This document shows, in pieces, positions 8,385 through 15,600 of a stretch of DNA of 24,714 nucleotides; within the stretch, counting starts at the first letter, position 1; every line of letters starts with the position of its first letter. Position numbers and translations under genes: made by a program. This DNA comes from Deltaproteobacteria bacterium. GTDB lineage: Bacteria; Desulfobacterota; Desulfobacteria; Desulfobacterales; Desulfatirhabdiaceae. A model generated the notes under the pieces. The model worked only from the letters and a program-made list of their open reading frames with translations. It did not search any database and was not told where the DNA came from. The stretch lies in NCBI GenBank assembly GCA_021778975.1, contig JAJYBO010000007.1, forward strand, positions 1 through 24,714, read 5' to 3'.

Positions 8385-9815
8385 ATGACAGAAACGCCTG
8401 GACGTATCCTGGTGGTGGATGACAGCCAGACCATCCGGATGCGGATTCGCGAAGAACTGGAAGCTGACGGATATGACGTCATCGAGGCCAGAAATGGGCT
8501 GGAAGCCCTGATTCAGGCGGCTTCCACCCCCGCGCCGGATCTGGTTACCCTCGATATCGAAATGCCGAAAATGAACGGTTTTGAAACCTGCCAGCGACTT
8601 CGAGAATCGCATTACGCCCGTTTCTTCTCGACCAGCGAAGATTACAGGGTTCCGGTGGTGTTTATCACTGGTAACGACACCATTGCGGATCGCAAAAAAG
8701 GGTTTGAACTCGGGGCCGTCGAATTTATCGTCAAACCATTCCAGAAAGGCGAAGTCCTTAATTTGGTGCGCAGCATCCTGCATCCGCAAACCCCGAATAT
8801 GGATATTCAGGCGCTGGTTGCCGATGACAGCAGCGTAGCCCGGAAGATCACATCGCTCTGCCTGAAGCGGGAGGGGATCCGCGTTCTGGAGGCTGAAGAC
8901 GGCGTTCAGGCCATTGAAATGCTGCGTTCCGAGCCTGACGCCATTGATATCGTCGTGACGGATCTGGTTATGCCCAACCTGGATGGAATGCAGTTGTGCC
9001 GCCATGTTCGCCAGGAATTGGGCAACAAGGATATGCCGATCATCGTACTGACCGCCATGGCCGATCTGTCGGATATCCTTGAGGTCTTCAAGGTTGGCGC
9101 GTCGGATTATCTGGTCAAGCCTTACGCCAAAGAGGAGCTTTTGGCCAGAATCAGAGTTCATATCGAAAGAAACCGGGTCAATCGCGAACTGCGGCAAACC
9201 ATTACGCTGCTGAAAGAGGCCAACGATAAAATCGAAAGGCTGTCTATTCGAGATCCCTTGACCGGATGTTTCAACCGGGGATTTTTGAACCAACAGCTCG
9301 AAAATGAGATCAAGCGCGCCATTCGATATAAAAAATCGCTTTCGGTCGTGCTGGCGGATATTGACCATTTCAAGAGCGTGAACGACACTTACGGGCACCA
9401 GGTGGGGGATGCGGTTTTAATTGGCTTTGTCGGTGTTCTTCAGAACGTTATACGCCGTGATGTGGACTGGATCGCCCGCTATGGCGGTGAAGAATTCCTG
9501 GTGGTGCTGCCCGAAACGGCCGTTTCTCAGGCCGCGCGTGTCGCCGAAAAGCTCAGAAACGCCGTGGCGTCAACGCCTCTTGTGTATCAGGGCGGGCAAC
9601 TGTCCATCACCTCCAGTTTTGGCGCCGCGGGTCTCGATCATACGGGAGCTGAAGCCGCAACCGCGACGCTGGAAGAATTGTTGAAAACCGCGGATGACAA
9701 TCTGTATCGGGCAAAGGACAGCGGTCGCAATCGGGTTGTTTGCTGCGCGGTGAAAAAACTGCTCGAACGTCTTTGTACAACGGATGTCGGCGGCATCCGA
9801 AACGAAACGCCATGA
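8385..9815 (+). CDS. Response regulator with two receivers and GGDEF output (diguanylate cyclase)
   Basis: A 476-residue PleD-like regulator that probably makes cyclic di-GMP from two GTP when phosphorylated by the adjacent CheA. REC1 has VVDDS and phospho-Asp57 (TLDIEMPKMNG). REC2 has ADDSS, phospho-Asp193 (TDLVMPNLDG) and the Lys of VKPYAK. A short coiled linker leads to the GGDEF domain with DIDHFKSVNDTYGH and an intact active site GGEEF at 367-371. RDVD ends six residues before it, matching the RxxD inhibitory I-site, so product feedback is likely. The start is ATG 8385 with AAGGA 7 nt upstream; an extended frame reaching back into cheR is not credible. It occupies the position of WspR in Wsp clusters, but with a PleD-style double receiver. 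The last 4 nt overlap the TetR gene. Confidence 0.95.
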   Translation: MTETPGRILVVDDSQTIRMRIREELEADGYDVIEARNGLEALIQAASTPAPDLVTLDIEMPKMNGFETCQRLRESHYARFFSTSEDYRVPVVFITGNDTIADRKKGFELGAVEFIVKPFQKGEVLNLVRSILHPQTPNMDIQALVADDSSVARKITSLCLKREGIRVLEAEDGVQAIEMLRSEPDAIDIVVTDLVMPNLDGMQLCRHVRQELGNKDMPIIVLTAMADLSDILEVFKVGASDYLVKPYAKEELLARIRVHIERNRVNRELRQTITLLKEANDKIERLSIRDPLTGCFNRGFLNQQLENEIKRAIRYKKSLSVVLADIDHFKSVNDTYGHQVGDAVLIGFVGVLQNVIRRDVDWIARYGGEEFLVVLPETAVSQAARVAEKLRNAVASTPLVYQGGQLSITSSFGAAGLDHTGAEAATATLEELLKTADDNLYRAKDSGRNRVVCCAVKKLLERLCTTDVGGIRNETP

Positions 9816-10474
9816 AACCGCATGGAGCGCAACCGGCTGCAGAGCGGTTTCTCAATCTGCCGGAGGAAAAGCAGGAACGGATTCTGACAGCAGCTTCGGA
9901 GGCTTTCAGCCAAAAGGGTTACGCGGGTGCCAGCATCAATGCCATCGTGAACCGGCTTGGTATCGCCAAAGGGTCGCTCTTTCAGTATTTCGGAACCAAA
10001 GACGGGCTTTTCAGATTCGTCTTCAGTCATGCGCTGAGCCGTGTGAAAGATTATCTGCGCGATGTCCGGGATGCCACCGCATCCAGTGACTTATCCACCC
10101 GGCTGACCGAAACCCTTCTGGCCGGCGCCCGGTTTATCCGAAAACATCCACTGATTTACAAACTCTACCTTCAGCTTTTGACGGATGATTCCATCCCTTT
10201 TCGGAATGACATGCTGCTTGCACTCCGTAAGTACAGTCTGGAATATATCCGCTCGCTCCTGGAAGACGCCATGGACAGAGGCGAACTTGGTCCACATGTG
10301 AATATGGACAAAGCCGCTTTCATGCTGGACGCCATTATGGATCGTTTTCTACAGGCTCAGGCGGTTCCTCACATGGATGCGGGGCTGGGGCTTTTTGACG
10401 GTGATATGGATGTCGTGATTTCATGGATACAAAGCATGGTGGTGATGATTCAAAAAGGGCTGGGAAAAGCCTGA
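9812..10474 (+). CDS. TetR/AcrR family transcriptional regulator
   Basis: A 220-residue predicted DNA-binding repressor. The N-terminal helix-turn-helix is typical of the family: ILTAASEAFSQKGYAGASIN, then AIVNRLGIAKGSLFQYFGTK (about residues 24-63). The C-terminal ligand domain resembles no specific subfamily that I recognise. The start ATG overlaps the cyclase stop as ATGA, which implies translational coupling. A longer frame starting at a TTG inside the cyclase gene is unlikely. The stop is one nucleotide from the mqnB start, so the three genes are almost certainly co-transcribed. The ligand and target are unknown; self-regulation of the operon is possible but no operator was identified. 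Confidence 0.9.
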   Translation: MKPHGAQPAAERFLNLPEEKQERILTAASEAFSQKGYAGASINAIVNRLGIAKGSLFQYFGTKDGLFRFVFSHALSRVKDYLRDVRDATASSDLSTRLTETLLAGARFIRKHPLIYKLYLQLLTDDSIPFRNDMLLALRKYSLEYIRSLLEDAMDRGELGPHVNMDKAAFMLDAIMDRFLQAQAVPHMDAGLGLFDGDMDVVISWIQSMVVMIQKGLGKA

Positions 10475-10475
10475 A

Positions 10476-11282
10476 ATGGATACCCCATATGTACTGGTCG
10501 TTGCGGCGGTGGAGGCTGAAATTCGACATCTGAAGGATTGTCTGAAATTTCTTTCCGTAAAATCGGTCGGAGGGCGATCTCTCTGGCGCGGCGAATATGG
10601 AACAATGCCAGTGTCTGTGCTGACCACCGGCCCTGGCATCGTCAATGCGGTTCAGGCCATGACCGCCTGCATCGAAGCATCAAAACCGCGTTTGATCATT
10701 CAGACCGGATGTGGCGGAGGATTTCGACCCCATGGCATGACATTGGGGGATGTGGCGGTTGCCACTGCCGAGGTGGATGTCCATCTGGGCATCGAGTCCG
10801 AAAGCGGAGATCCCGCGGTCCAGGCGCTGCCGTTTCCGGTGTTGACCTGTGATGGTATGGAACTTCGGGAACAATATCCGCTGGATCCGGAACTAACGGC
10901 ATTCACTGCTTCGTCTCTGGCATCCGCATGGCATTCCCGCGGCATCCGGATATTCACAGGGACGTTTGTCACTGTTTCCACCATTACAGCGACAGATGCG
11001 CGTTCGGCGTTCCTGTTCAGAACGTATGCCCCTTTTATCGAATCCATGGAAGGCGCCGCCGCGGCATTTTTATCCCTTCATTATCGGATTCCGCTGATAG
11101 AAATCCGCTGTGTCAGCAATTTTGTAGGAAAACGAAATCTGGCCGCATGGAATCTGCCCCTGGCATGTACTCGCTCAGGCGAAGCGGCGGCAACCATGCT
11201 GCCGTTTGTTGACATCGCCATCAAGCAGAACTTTACAAAAAGTACATCATTCGATCTTGACAAAGCGACAAACAATACTTAG
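10476..11282 (+). CDS. mqnB: Futalosine hydrolase MqnB
   Basis: A 268-residue cytoplasmic nucleosidase of the purine phosphorylase/MTAN superfamily. It is predicted to cleave futalosine to hypoxanthine and dehypoxanthine futalosine in the futalosine route to menaquinone. Family features seen: the N-terminal strand with VVAAVEAEI, the TTGPGIVNA glycine loop, the IQTGCGGGF strand, and the ribose-binding ESMEGAAAAF (Glu192). RCVSNFVGKRNLAAW (about 211-225) has Asn where 5'-methylthioadenosine nucleosidases carry the catalytic Asp of the SD motif; this pattern and the trailing Trp favour MqnB over MTAN. It starts 1 nt after the TetR stop. No mqnA, mqnC or mqnD is in the window, so the pathway genes are dispersed. 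Confidence 0.85.
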   Translation: MDTPYVLVVAAVEAEIRHLKDCLKFLSVKSVGGRSLWRGEYGTMPVSVLTTGPGIVNAVQAMTACIEASKPRLIIQTGCGGGFRPHGMTLGDVAVATAEVDVHLGIESESGDPAVQALPFPVLTCDGMELREQYPLDPELTAFTASSLASAWHSRGIRIFTGTFVTVSTITATDARSAFLFRTYAPFIESMEGAAAAFLSLHYRIPLIEIRCVSNFVGKRNLAAWNLPLACTRSGEAAATMLPFVDIAIKQNFTKSTSFDLDKATNNT

Positions 11283-11431
11283 AGTTAAGTCTGATATTCA
11301 TGTGTTGTTTGTCAATAAACTCTGCGTTTATACCACTTACGTCGTTTTCTCGATCCGATACTCCATTGTTGCTCTGCTCCTGGCGTTGACCGGAATCTTT
11401 CTATGTGTCTTTGCTGAAGTTCTCAAATGGG

Positions 11432-11472
11432 GTTCTATTCAAAGTCCGTTCTGGGAATTTGGGAAATAGAAC
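11432..11472. repeat. 8-bp inverted repeat in the mqnB-PilZ gap
   Basis: GTTCTATT (11432-11439) is matched by AATAGAAC (11465-11472) across a 25-nt spacer, followed by CGCCGCCGCCGC and a T-rich stretch. It may form a weak terminator or an operator upstream of the PilZ gene. This 269-nt gap otherwise shows only a doubtful 55-codon frame. Confidence 0.25.
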
Positions 11473-11551
11473 GCCGCCGCCGCTTTTTCACTTTTTAACA
11501 CATCTGTTCCACGACTCTCCCGTTGGGGGATCGCGTTAAAGGAGGTTCCGC

Positions 11552-11881
11552 ATGGAAAATCCAAACGAAAAAAGACACGACGATCGTTCCAAACTCGAAG
11601 GTTCTGTGCTTTGCGCCAATTTCAACATGTCGAACTGGTCAACCGCCAGGGTTGTCAACTGCAGTAAAGACGGCATGTATCTGGTGTCTGATACGGCTTA
11701 TTATCCGGGGGCGCCGGTGATTATTCGAACCAAAGACTACAAACGCCTGCCGCGCCTGTCTTCCTCTGGTATCGAAGAAATGCGGCAAACCACACTGGCG
11801 GAGGTCAAATGGTGTAAACCGGCTTCTCAAAATCCCACTGTGTATGAAATGGGCGTGCGGTATTATGATCCCTGGTATTGA
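11552..11881 (+). CDS. PilZ domain protein (probable c-di-GMP receptor)
   Basis: A 109-residue single-domain protein. The two halves of the cyclic di-GMP binding signature are present: RxxxR as RHDDR near residues 8-12, and (D/N)xSxxG as NCSKDG (about residues 37-42), followed by a beta-rich barrel pattern. PilZ proteins bind c-di-GMP and act on flagella, exopolysaccharide synthesis or transcription by protein contact. This one lacks any output domain, so it probably acts on a partner. The start is well fixed by AAAGGAGG (11538-11545) 6 nt before ATG. Its position just downstream of an operon ending in a diguanylate cyclase suggests it reads that enzyme's product, though it has its own leader and may be transcribed separately. 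It is convergent with the STAS gene; the stops are 8 nt apart. Confidence 0.85.
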   Translation: MENPNEKRHDDRSKLEGSVLCANFNMSNWSTARVVNCSKDGMYLVSDTAYYPGAPVIIRTKDYKRLPRLSSSGIEEMRQTTLAEVKWCKPASQNPTVYEMGVRYYDPWY

Positions 11882-11889
11882 TCGAGGCG

Positions 11890-12231
11890 TTACGCCTTCC
11901 CGGCCATTGCCATGGCATCTTCGATAGCGGGTACAATGGGAAGAAATGCATCGAATCCGGCAATTTCAAATACCTCTTTCACATAATCCGCCATCGCGCA
12001 GAGGACTATTTTGCCGTTTTCAGGGGTGAGTTTTTTAGCGGTTTTTACAATCACCCGAAGTCCGGCGCTGGTGATGTAATCCAGTTTTTGGCAGTCCACA
12101 ACAATGCGCCGGGCCCCGCTTTCCATCGCCAGCATAATGTGTTTGTCCAGTTCCGGAGAAGAACCGGAATCCAGACGCCCGGATATGCTGAAAACCGTGA
12201 TGTCGTCTTGTTTCGTTTCGATAATATCCAT
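11890..12231 (-). CDS. STAS domain protein (anti-sigma factor antagonist family)
   Basis: A 113-residue single STAS domain of the SpoIIAA/RsbV type. It opens with a strand pattern MDIIETKQDDITVFSISGRL, followed by DSGSSPELDK. The phospho-acceptor loop reads DYITSAGLRVI with Ser55 at the expected serine. Such proteins bind an anti-sigma factor or serine kinase when unphosphorylated and release their target. No RsbW-like kinase or PP2C phosphatase is encoded in the window, so its partner must lie elsewhere. The start is ATG with AGGGAT 6 nt upstream. The dispersed repeat copy at 12242-12267 begins only 11 nt upstream of the start codon, so it lies in the leader or promoter. Confidence 0.9.
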   Translation of the reverse strand: MDIIETKQDDITVFSISGRLDSGSSPELDKHIMLAMESGARRIVVDCQKLDYITSAGLRVIVKTAKKLTPENGKIVLCAMADYVKEVFEIAGFDAFLPIVPAIEDAMAMAGKA

Positions 12232-12241
12232 TTGTTATCCC

Positions 12242-12267
12242 TGACGGGTTCGTAAAATGTCCGCATG
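12242..12267 (+). repeat. Dispersed repeat, half copy (STAS leader)
   Basis: These 26 bases are an exact inverted match to 15408-15433, and share the core GACGG(C/G)TTCGTAAAA with the window-end repeats. Weaker similarity continues to about 12290. The two inverted copies flank the cNMP-domain/ABC transporter pair. Confidence 0.8.
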
Positions 12268-12309
12268 TGTAAGTTACACCGCATCTTTCACCGTATCACC
12301 AGTATTCGG

Positions 12310-12837
12310 TCATATCAGGCTGACCCCGATTTTGCGTCGGCAGGCATTGCATCCGGCGGAGCGTTCGGCGATGAACAGTTCTTCCCATCCATGAATCTTT
12401 TCGATAACTGCCTGAAAAACGCTTTCCATAAGCTGTGGATGCTGATTCATCGTGTGAACAAATTTTTCCCGACTCAGGATCAAACACACCAGAGGTGTTG
12501 TGGCTTTCAGGGAAAACAGCTTCCGGGTATTGCTCAGCAGCGACAGCGCTCCTGAAAAATCTCCGGGACCGTAGGCGCGAATGGTTTCTTCCTCCCCATT
12601 GTCTGTACGGATCAGATCCGCCTGGCCGGAAATAAAATAGAACGCCTGGCCATCGTCGTCGTCCTGTGTAAACAGATAATCTCCGGGTTTGAATTTTTCA
12701 CGGGTGCATAGATAGGCGAATACCTTCAGAAGTTCAAGCGGCAGTACCGAAAAAAAATAAATCTCTCTAAGAATATTCAGATTTTCTTGAAATTCACAAA
12801 TCTGACATGGCTCATTTTTTTCCACCGACGAGTTCAT
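12310..12837 (-). CDS. Cyclic nucleotide-binding-domain protein with two CxxC motifs
   Basis: A 175-residue protein consisting mostly of one cNMP-binding (CAP_ED) fold: REIYFFSVLPLELLKVFAYL, then FKPGDYLFTQDDDDGQAFYF, then the phosphate-binding cassette region GDFSGALSLLSNTRKLFSL (about 92-110). The usual Glu of the FGE motif is Ala96, so canonical cAMP binding is doubtful. There is no helix-turn-helix, so it is not a Crp/Fnr transcription factor. Short flanking segments carry paired cysteines: Cys11/Cys14 (CQIC) and Cys163/Cys166 (CNAC), a possible metal or redox site. The start is ATG 12837 with AAGGAG 7 nt upstream, inside the last 26 nt of the ABC transporter gene; a longer frame to 12885 is less likely. 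The overlap implies co-translation with, and a regulatory role for, the transporter. Confidence 0.8.
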   Translation of the reverse strand: MNSSVEKNEPCQICEFQENLNILREIYFFSVLPLELLKVFAYLCTREKFKPGDYLFTQDDDDGQAFYFISGQADLIRTDNGEEETIRAYGPGDFSGALSLLSNTRKLFSLKATTPLVCLILSREKFVHTMNQHPQLMESVFQAVIEKIHGWEELFIAERSAGCNACRRKIGVSLI

Positions 12838-15322
12838 ACAGAGCTCCTTTTTTATCAATGAGTTCTTGATAGGCTCCCATTTCAATGATTTTCCCCGCTC
12901 TCATGACGGCTACCCGGTCATAATTCTTGATGATATCCAGACGATGAACCACCGATATCAGCGTGGATTTTCCCTTCCAGCGTGTTTCGAGAAGATTCTG
13001 GATGCGGGTCTGAGATTTGTTGTCCAGCGCGGATGTGGCTTCATCCATAATCATGATGCGGGGAGATTTGAGAAATGTTCGGGCGATGGCCAGTTTCTGG
13101 CGCTGCCCGCCGGAAAGTTTATCGCCCTTGCTGCCGACCTGGAACTGCATTCCGATGTCCACGATGGTTTCGAGAAAATCTTCTTCGATAATCAACTGGA
13201 TGATGCTTTGATGAATCATATCCAGTGCTTTGGGATTGGATGTCTTGGTCTGGCCGAACAGAATGTTGTTCATGATCGTTTGAGAATAGATGTAATCGGA
13301 AAGCTGATAAAATGAAAATGCAGAAGGATTGTCCTTGCGAATGCTTTCCCGGATCAGCGCCCTGCCTTCCAGGATTAAATCTCTCAAAATACCGGGAAGT
13401 GCTACCAGCGTGTGTCTGCCGGGTGAAAACCGGAGCGCTATTTTCAGCAGATAGCGCCGGTCTTCTTCAGAGAGCTGCATCAATTTGGTGCGGTGCAGTC
13501 TGTCCACCAAAAGTCTCGCGTCGTCCCATTCGTCAAGTGAAATGGGGCTTTGTTCAAAAAAAACCGGATCTGGTGTTAAATTGCCCAATATATCAATGGT
13601 CTGTCTGGCCAGTTCTCCTCCCAGACTCAGAAGCGGCATCACCAAATCCGCCTTTCCCAGAAGTTCCAGAAAATAAGCGTTTTGAGGCAATTGATTTTCT
13701 GAAAAAGCCGGGTCGTTCGGAGCGCCTAAAAACAGATTCTCTGCCACATTTGAATATCGCAAATATTTGTTCTCATTGAAAAATTCTACATAATCCGCCA
13801 GCCTTTCGCCATATTCTCGATGAAAATTCTCCCGGACATGCACCACCTGGCCGGCCAGATGTTCCTGCCGAGATTTCTCTAAAATCGCATTGAGACCAAA
13901 CCGGAGGACATCAGCAAAAAGCCCTGTCTGATGTAGCACCGCGATCTTGTCATCCAGGGTCGGGACGCCGCCATCGCCATCTTCCCTATCATGCACCGCC
14001 GCGCAGGAGTACATCAGATTTTCTTCGATGGAACCGGAAAAGATAAATGGACTCTGAGATACGAAGCCCATGTTATGCACCATGTCTTCTTTGGTCAATT
14101 CGCTGACTTCCTGTTTTCCCAGCAGAATGTGACCGCTCGTATATTTGTAAAGCTGACCGATACAAAGCGCGAGGGTGCTTTTGCCACTTCCTGAAAACCC
14201 TACCAGAGCAAGCGCTTCACCGGGTTTCAACGTCATGTTGATGCTGTCCAGAAGCTGGATGCCGGTATCGGTTGTGTAGGACAGTTCCTTGATGTCAATG
14301 CTGGGCTCGAGCTGATACGCTTCTCGGTCTTCCGGCGCAATGGCGTATTCCACCGGAACATCGAAATATTCCATGGTGCGCTTATAGCTGATGATTGCAT
14401 CCATATAAACCTGATAAAATTCGATCAGTTCTTTCCAGGGATCGTACAGTTTTTCCTGAGCGGACAAAAAGGCCACCATAGCCCCCAGTTCGAGCTTTCC
14501 GTGCATGGCCAGATAACCGCCAAGAATGAAAATCACAAAAGGCCCAAGGCTGACAAAAAAATTATTGGTGACTTTCACGCCCTGCTTATACAGTGTCCAG
14601 ACAATCCGTATCTGCCGCATTTTGTCCACAATTTTGCCAAAACGCCGGTTCTCCATCCGAAATGTACCGTTGCCCTGAATTTCATGGATTCCGGAAATGG
14701 CCTCGCCAATCAGGCTGGAAATGACCCGCGTGCTGTCCACCCGCTTTTTGTTGGCGCTGTTGGCTCTTTTCTGAAGAATCGGGATGATGACAAGAATGAT
14801 GGGATACAACCCCAGTGAAATGACTGCCAGAAGCGGATTCAGGTATATCAGATAACCGGCGAACGCCAGAAGCGTGAAAATATTGATGGTGGGGGATGAA
14901 ATGGCTAAACCGGCGAATGTTCCGGCGGTTGTCAGTTCCGTAACCAGCGCGGACACCACCATTCCTGGCTGGGCTTTGCGGTAAAAATTCAGGGGCAATG
15001 TCAGGATATGGGCGAATAAATCCTTGCGCATGTTCGCCAGAACATTTTCGGATATCCGTGTCTGGAGTATGGAAATGATATATTTCAGACCGCTGGCCGT
15101 CAGCACAGATACCAGATAAATGCCGCAGTAGTACAAAAGCAGATCGAGTCGTCTTAAGGATATCGCCTGATTGACGATCCGTTTTTGCATTTCCAGTGGC
15201 AACACCCGCGCGAAGACCGTCAGGGTAATCAGCCCTACCAGCGAAATCTGAAGATGGACATTCCCTGGCAGAACCCATGAAAACAGTGAGCGTTTTACGA
15301 CAGAATCCGGTTCTTTTTTCAT
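12812..15322 (-). CDS. ABC exporter (TMD-NBD fusion) with large insertion in the ATPase domain
   Basis: An 836-residue inner-membrane ABC transporter half-molecule. Residues about 20-320 form the six-helix exporter membrane domain; the NBD starts near 340. Walker A is GFSGSGKST at 375-383 and the Q-loop Gln is 423. The signature LSGGQ follows only at 736-740, then Walker B with Asp760-Glu761, the SALD D-loop and H-loop His793. Normal exporters have roughly 80 residues between Q-loop and signature; here there are about 310, so roughly 230 are inserted. The element following the Q-loop (SIEENLMY, 431-438) recurs twice as NVAENLFLG (525-533) and TIMNNILFG (682-690), suggesting internal duplication. 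All catalytic motifs are intact, so it is probably active. Substrate unknown. It overlaps the downstream cNMP-domain gene by 26 nt. Confidence 0.85.
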   Translation of the reverse strand: MKKEPDSVVKRSLFSWVLPGNVHLQISLVGLITLTVFARVLPLEMQKRIVNQAISLRRLDLLLYYCGIYLVSVLTASGLKYIISILQTRISENVLANMRKDLFAHILTLPLNFYRKAQPGMVVSALVTELTTAGTFAGLAISSPTINIFTLLAFAGYLIYLNPLLAVISLGLYPIILVIIPILQKRANSANKKRVDSTRVISSLIGEAISGIHEIQGNGTFRMENRRFGKIVDKMRQIRIVWTLYKQGVKVTNNFFVSLGPFVIFILGGYLAMHGKLELGAMVAFLSAQEKLYDPWKELIEFYQVYMDAIISYKRTMEYFDVPVEYAIAPEDREAYQLEPSIDIKELSYTTDTGIQLLDSINMTLKPGEALALVGFSGSGKSTLALCIGQLYKYTSGHILLGKQEVSELTKEDMVHNMGFVSQSPFIFSGSIEENLMYSCAAVHDREDGDGGVPTLDDKIAVLHQTGLFADVLRFGLNAILEKSRQEHLAGQVVHVRENFHREYGERLADYVEFFNENKYLRYSNVAENLFLGAPNDPAFSENQLPQNAYFLELLGKADLVMPLLSLGGELARQTIDILGNLTPDPVFFEQSPISLDEWDDARLLVDRLHRTKLMQLSEEDRRYLLKIALRFSPGRHTLVALPGILRDLILEGRALIRESIRKDNPSAFSFYQLSDYIYSQTIMNNILFGQTKTSNPKALDMIHQSIIQLIIEEDFLETIVDIGMQFQVGSKGDKLSGGQRQKLAIARTFLKSPRIMIMDEATSALDNKSQTRIQNLLETRWKGKSTLISVVHRLDIIKNYDRVAVMRAGKIIEMGAYQELIDKKGALYELVGGKK

Positions 15323-15373
15323 AGTGACGATGCCCTCTTAAAAGCTGACACTCTCGTAAAAAGTCAAATTGCA

Positions 15374-15433
15374 GACGGGTTTGTAAAAGAATGCAGCACA
15401 ACCGCCGCATGCGGACATTTTACGAACCCGTCA
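15374..15433. repeat. Dispersed repeat, long imperfect hairpin copy
   Basis: GACGGGTTTGTAAAA (15374-15388) pairs with TTTTACGAACCCGTC (15418-15432) with one G-T wobble, and an ATGC...GCAT inner stem follows. Its right half (15408-15433) is the exact inverted copy of 12242-12267. On the minus strand it aligns with the inner 40 or so bases of the window-end repeat with a handful of changes and one indel. A further TCGTAAAAAGTC fragment lies just to the left, near 15354-15365. It sits between the divergent ABC and dacB genes. The rest of the 278-nt gap must hold both promoters, but none is clear. Confidence 0.75.
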
Positions 15434-15600
15434 AAGCTGGAAATACCGGTAAAACCACCAACTTTTCATTGTTGCGCCACAATAAATACTTTTTGAGGCA
15501 AAGTCCAGTCCATTTCGCATTGAAGGGAAATTTGCGGCATGATATTGTGCCAGCTTATCCATTACAATAACGCTTTTCGACAAATCATCTCAGGTGAACA

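Noticed and set aside
8370..9398. 342-codon open frame antisense to the GGDEF regulator
   Set aside because: The opposite strand has clear receiver and GGDEF motifs. The antisense product shows no domain and no ribosome binding site.
10476..11282. 5'-methylthioadenosine/S-adenosylhomocysteine nucleosidase
   Set aside because: The Asp of the MTAN SD motif is replaced by Asn (VSNFVGKR) and a Trp-containing tail follows, as expected for futalosine hydrolase.
12310..12837. Crp/Fnr-type transcription factor
   Set aside because: The cNMP fold is present, but no helix-turn-helix follows it and the gene is coupled to a transporter.
15374..15433. The hairpin as a transcription terminator
   Set aside because: It lies between two divergent gene starts, so neither transcript ends there, and it belongs to the dispersed repeat family.
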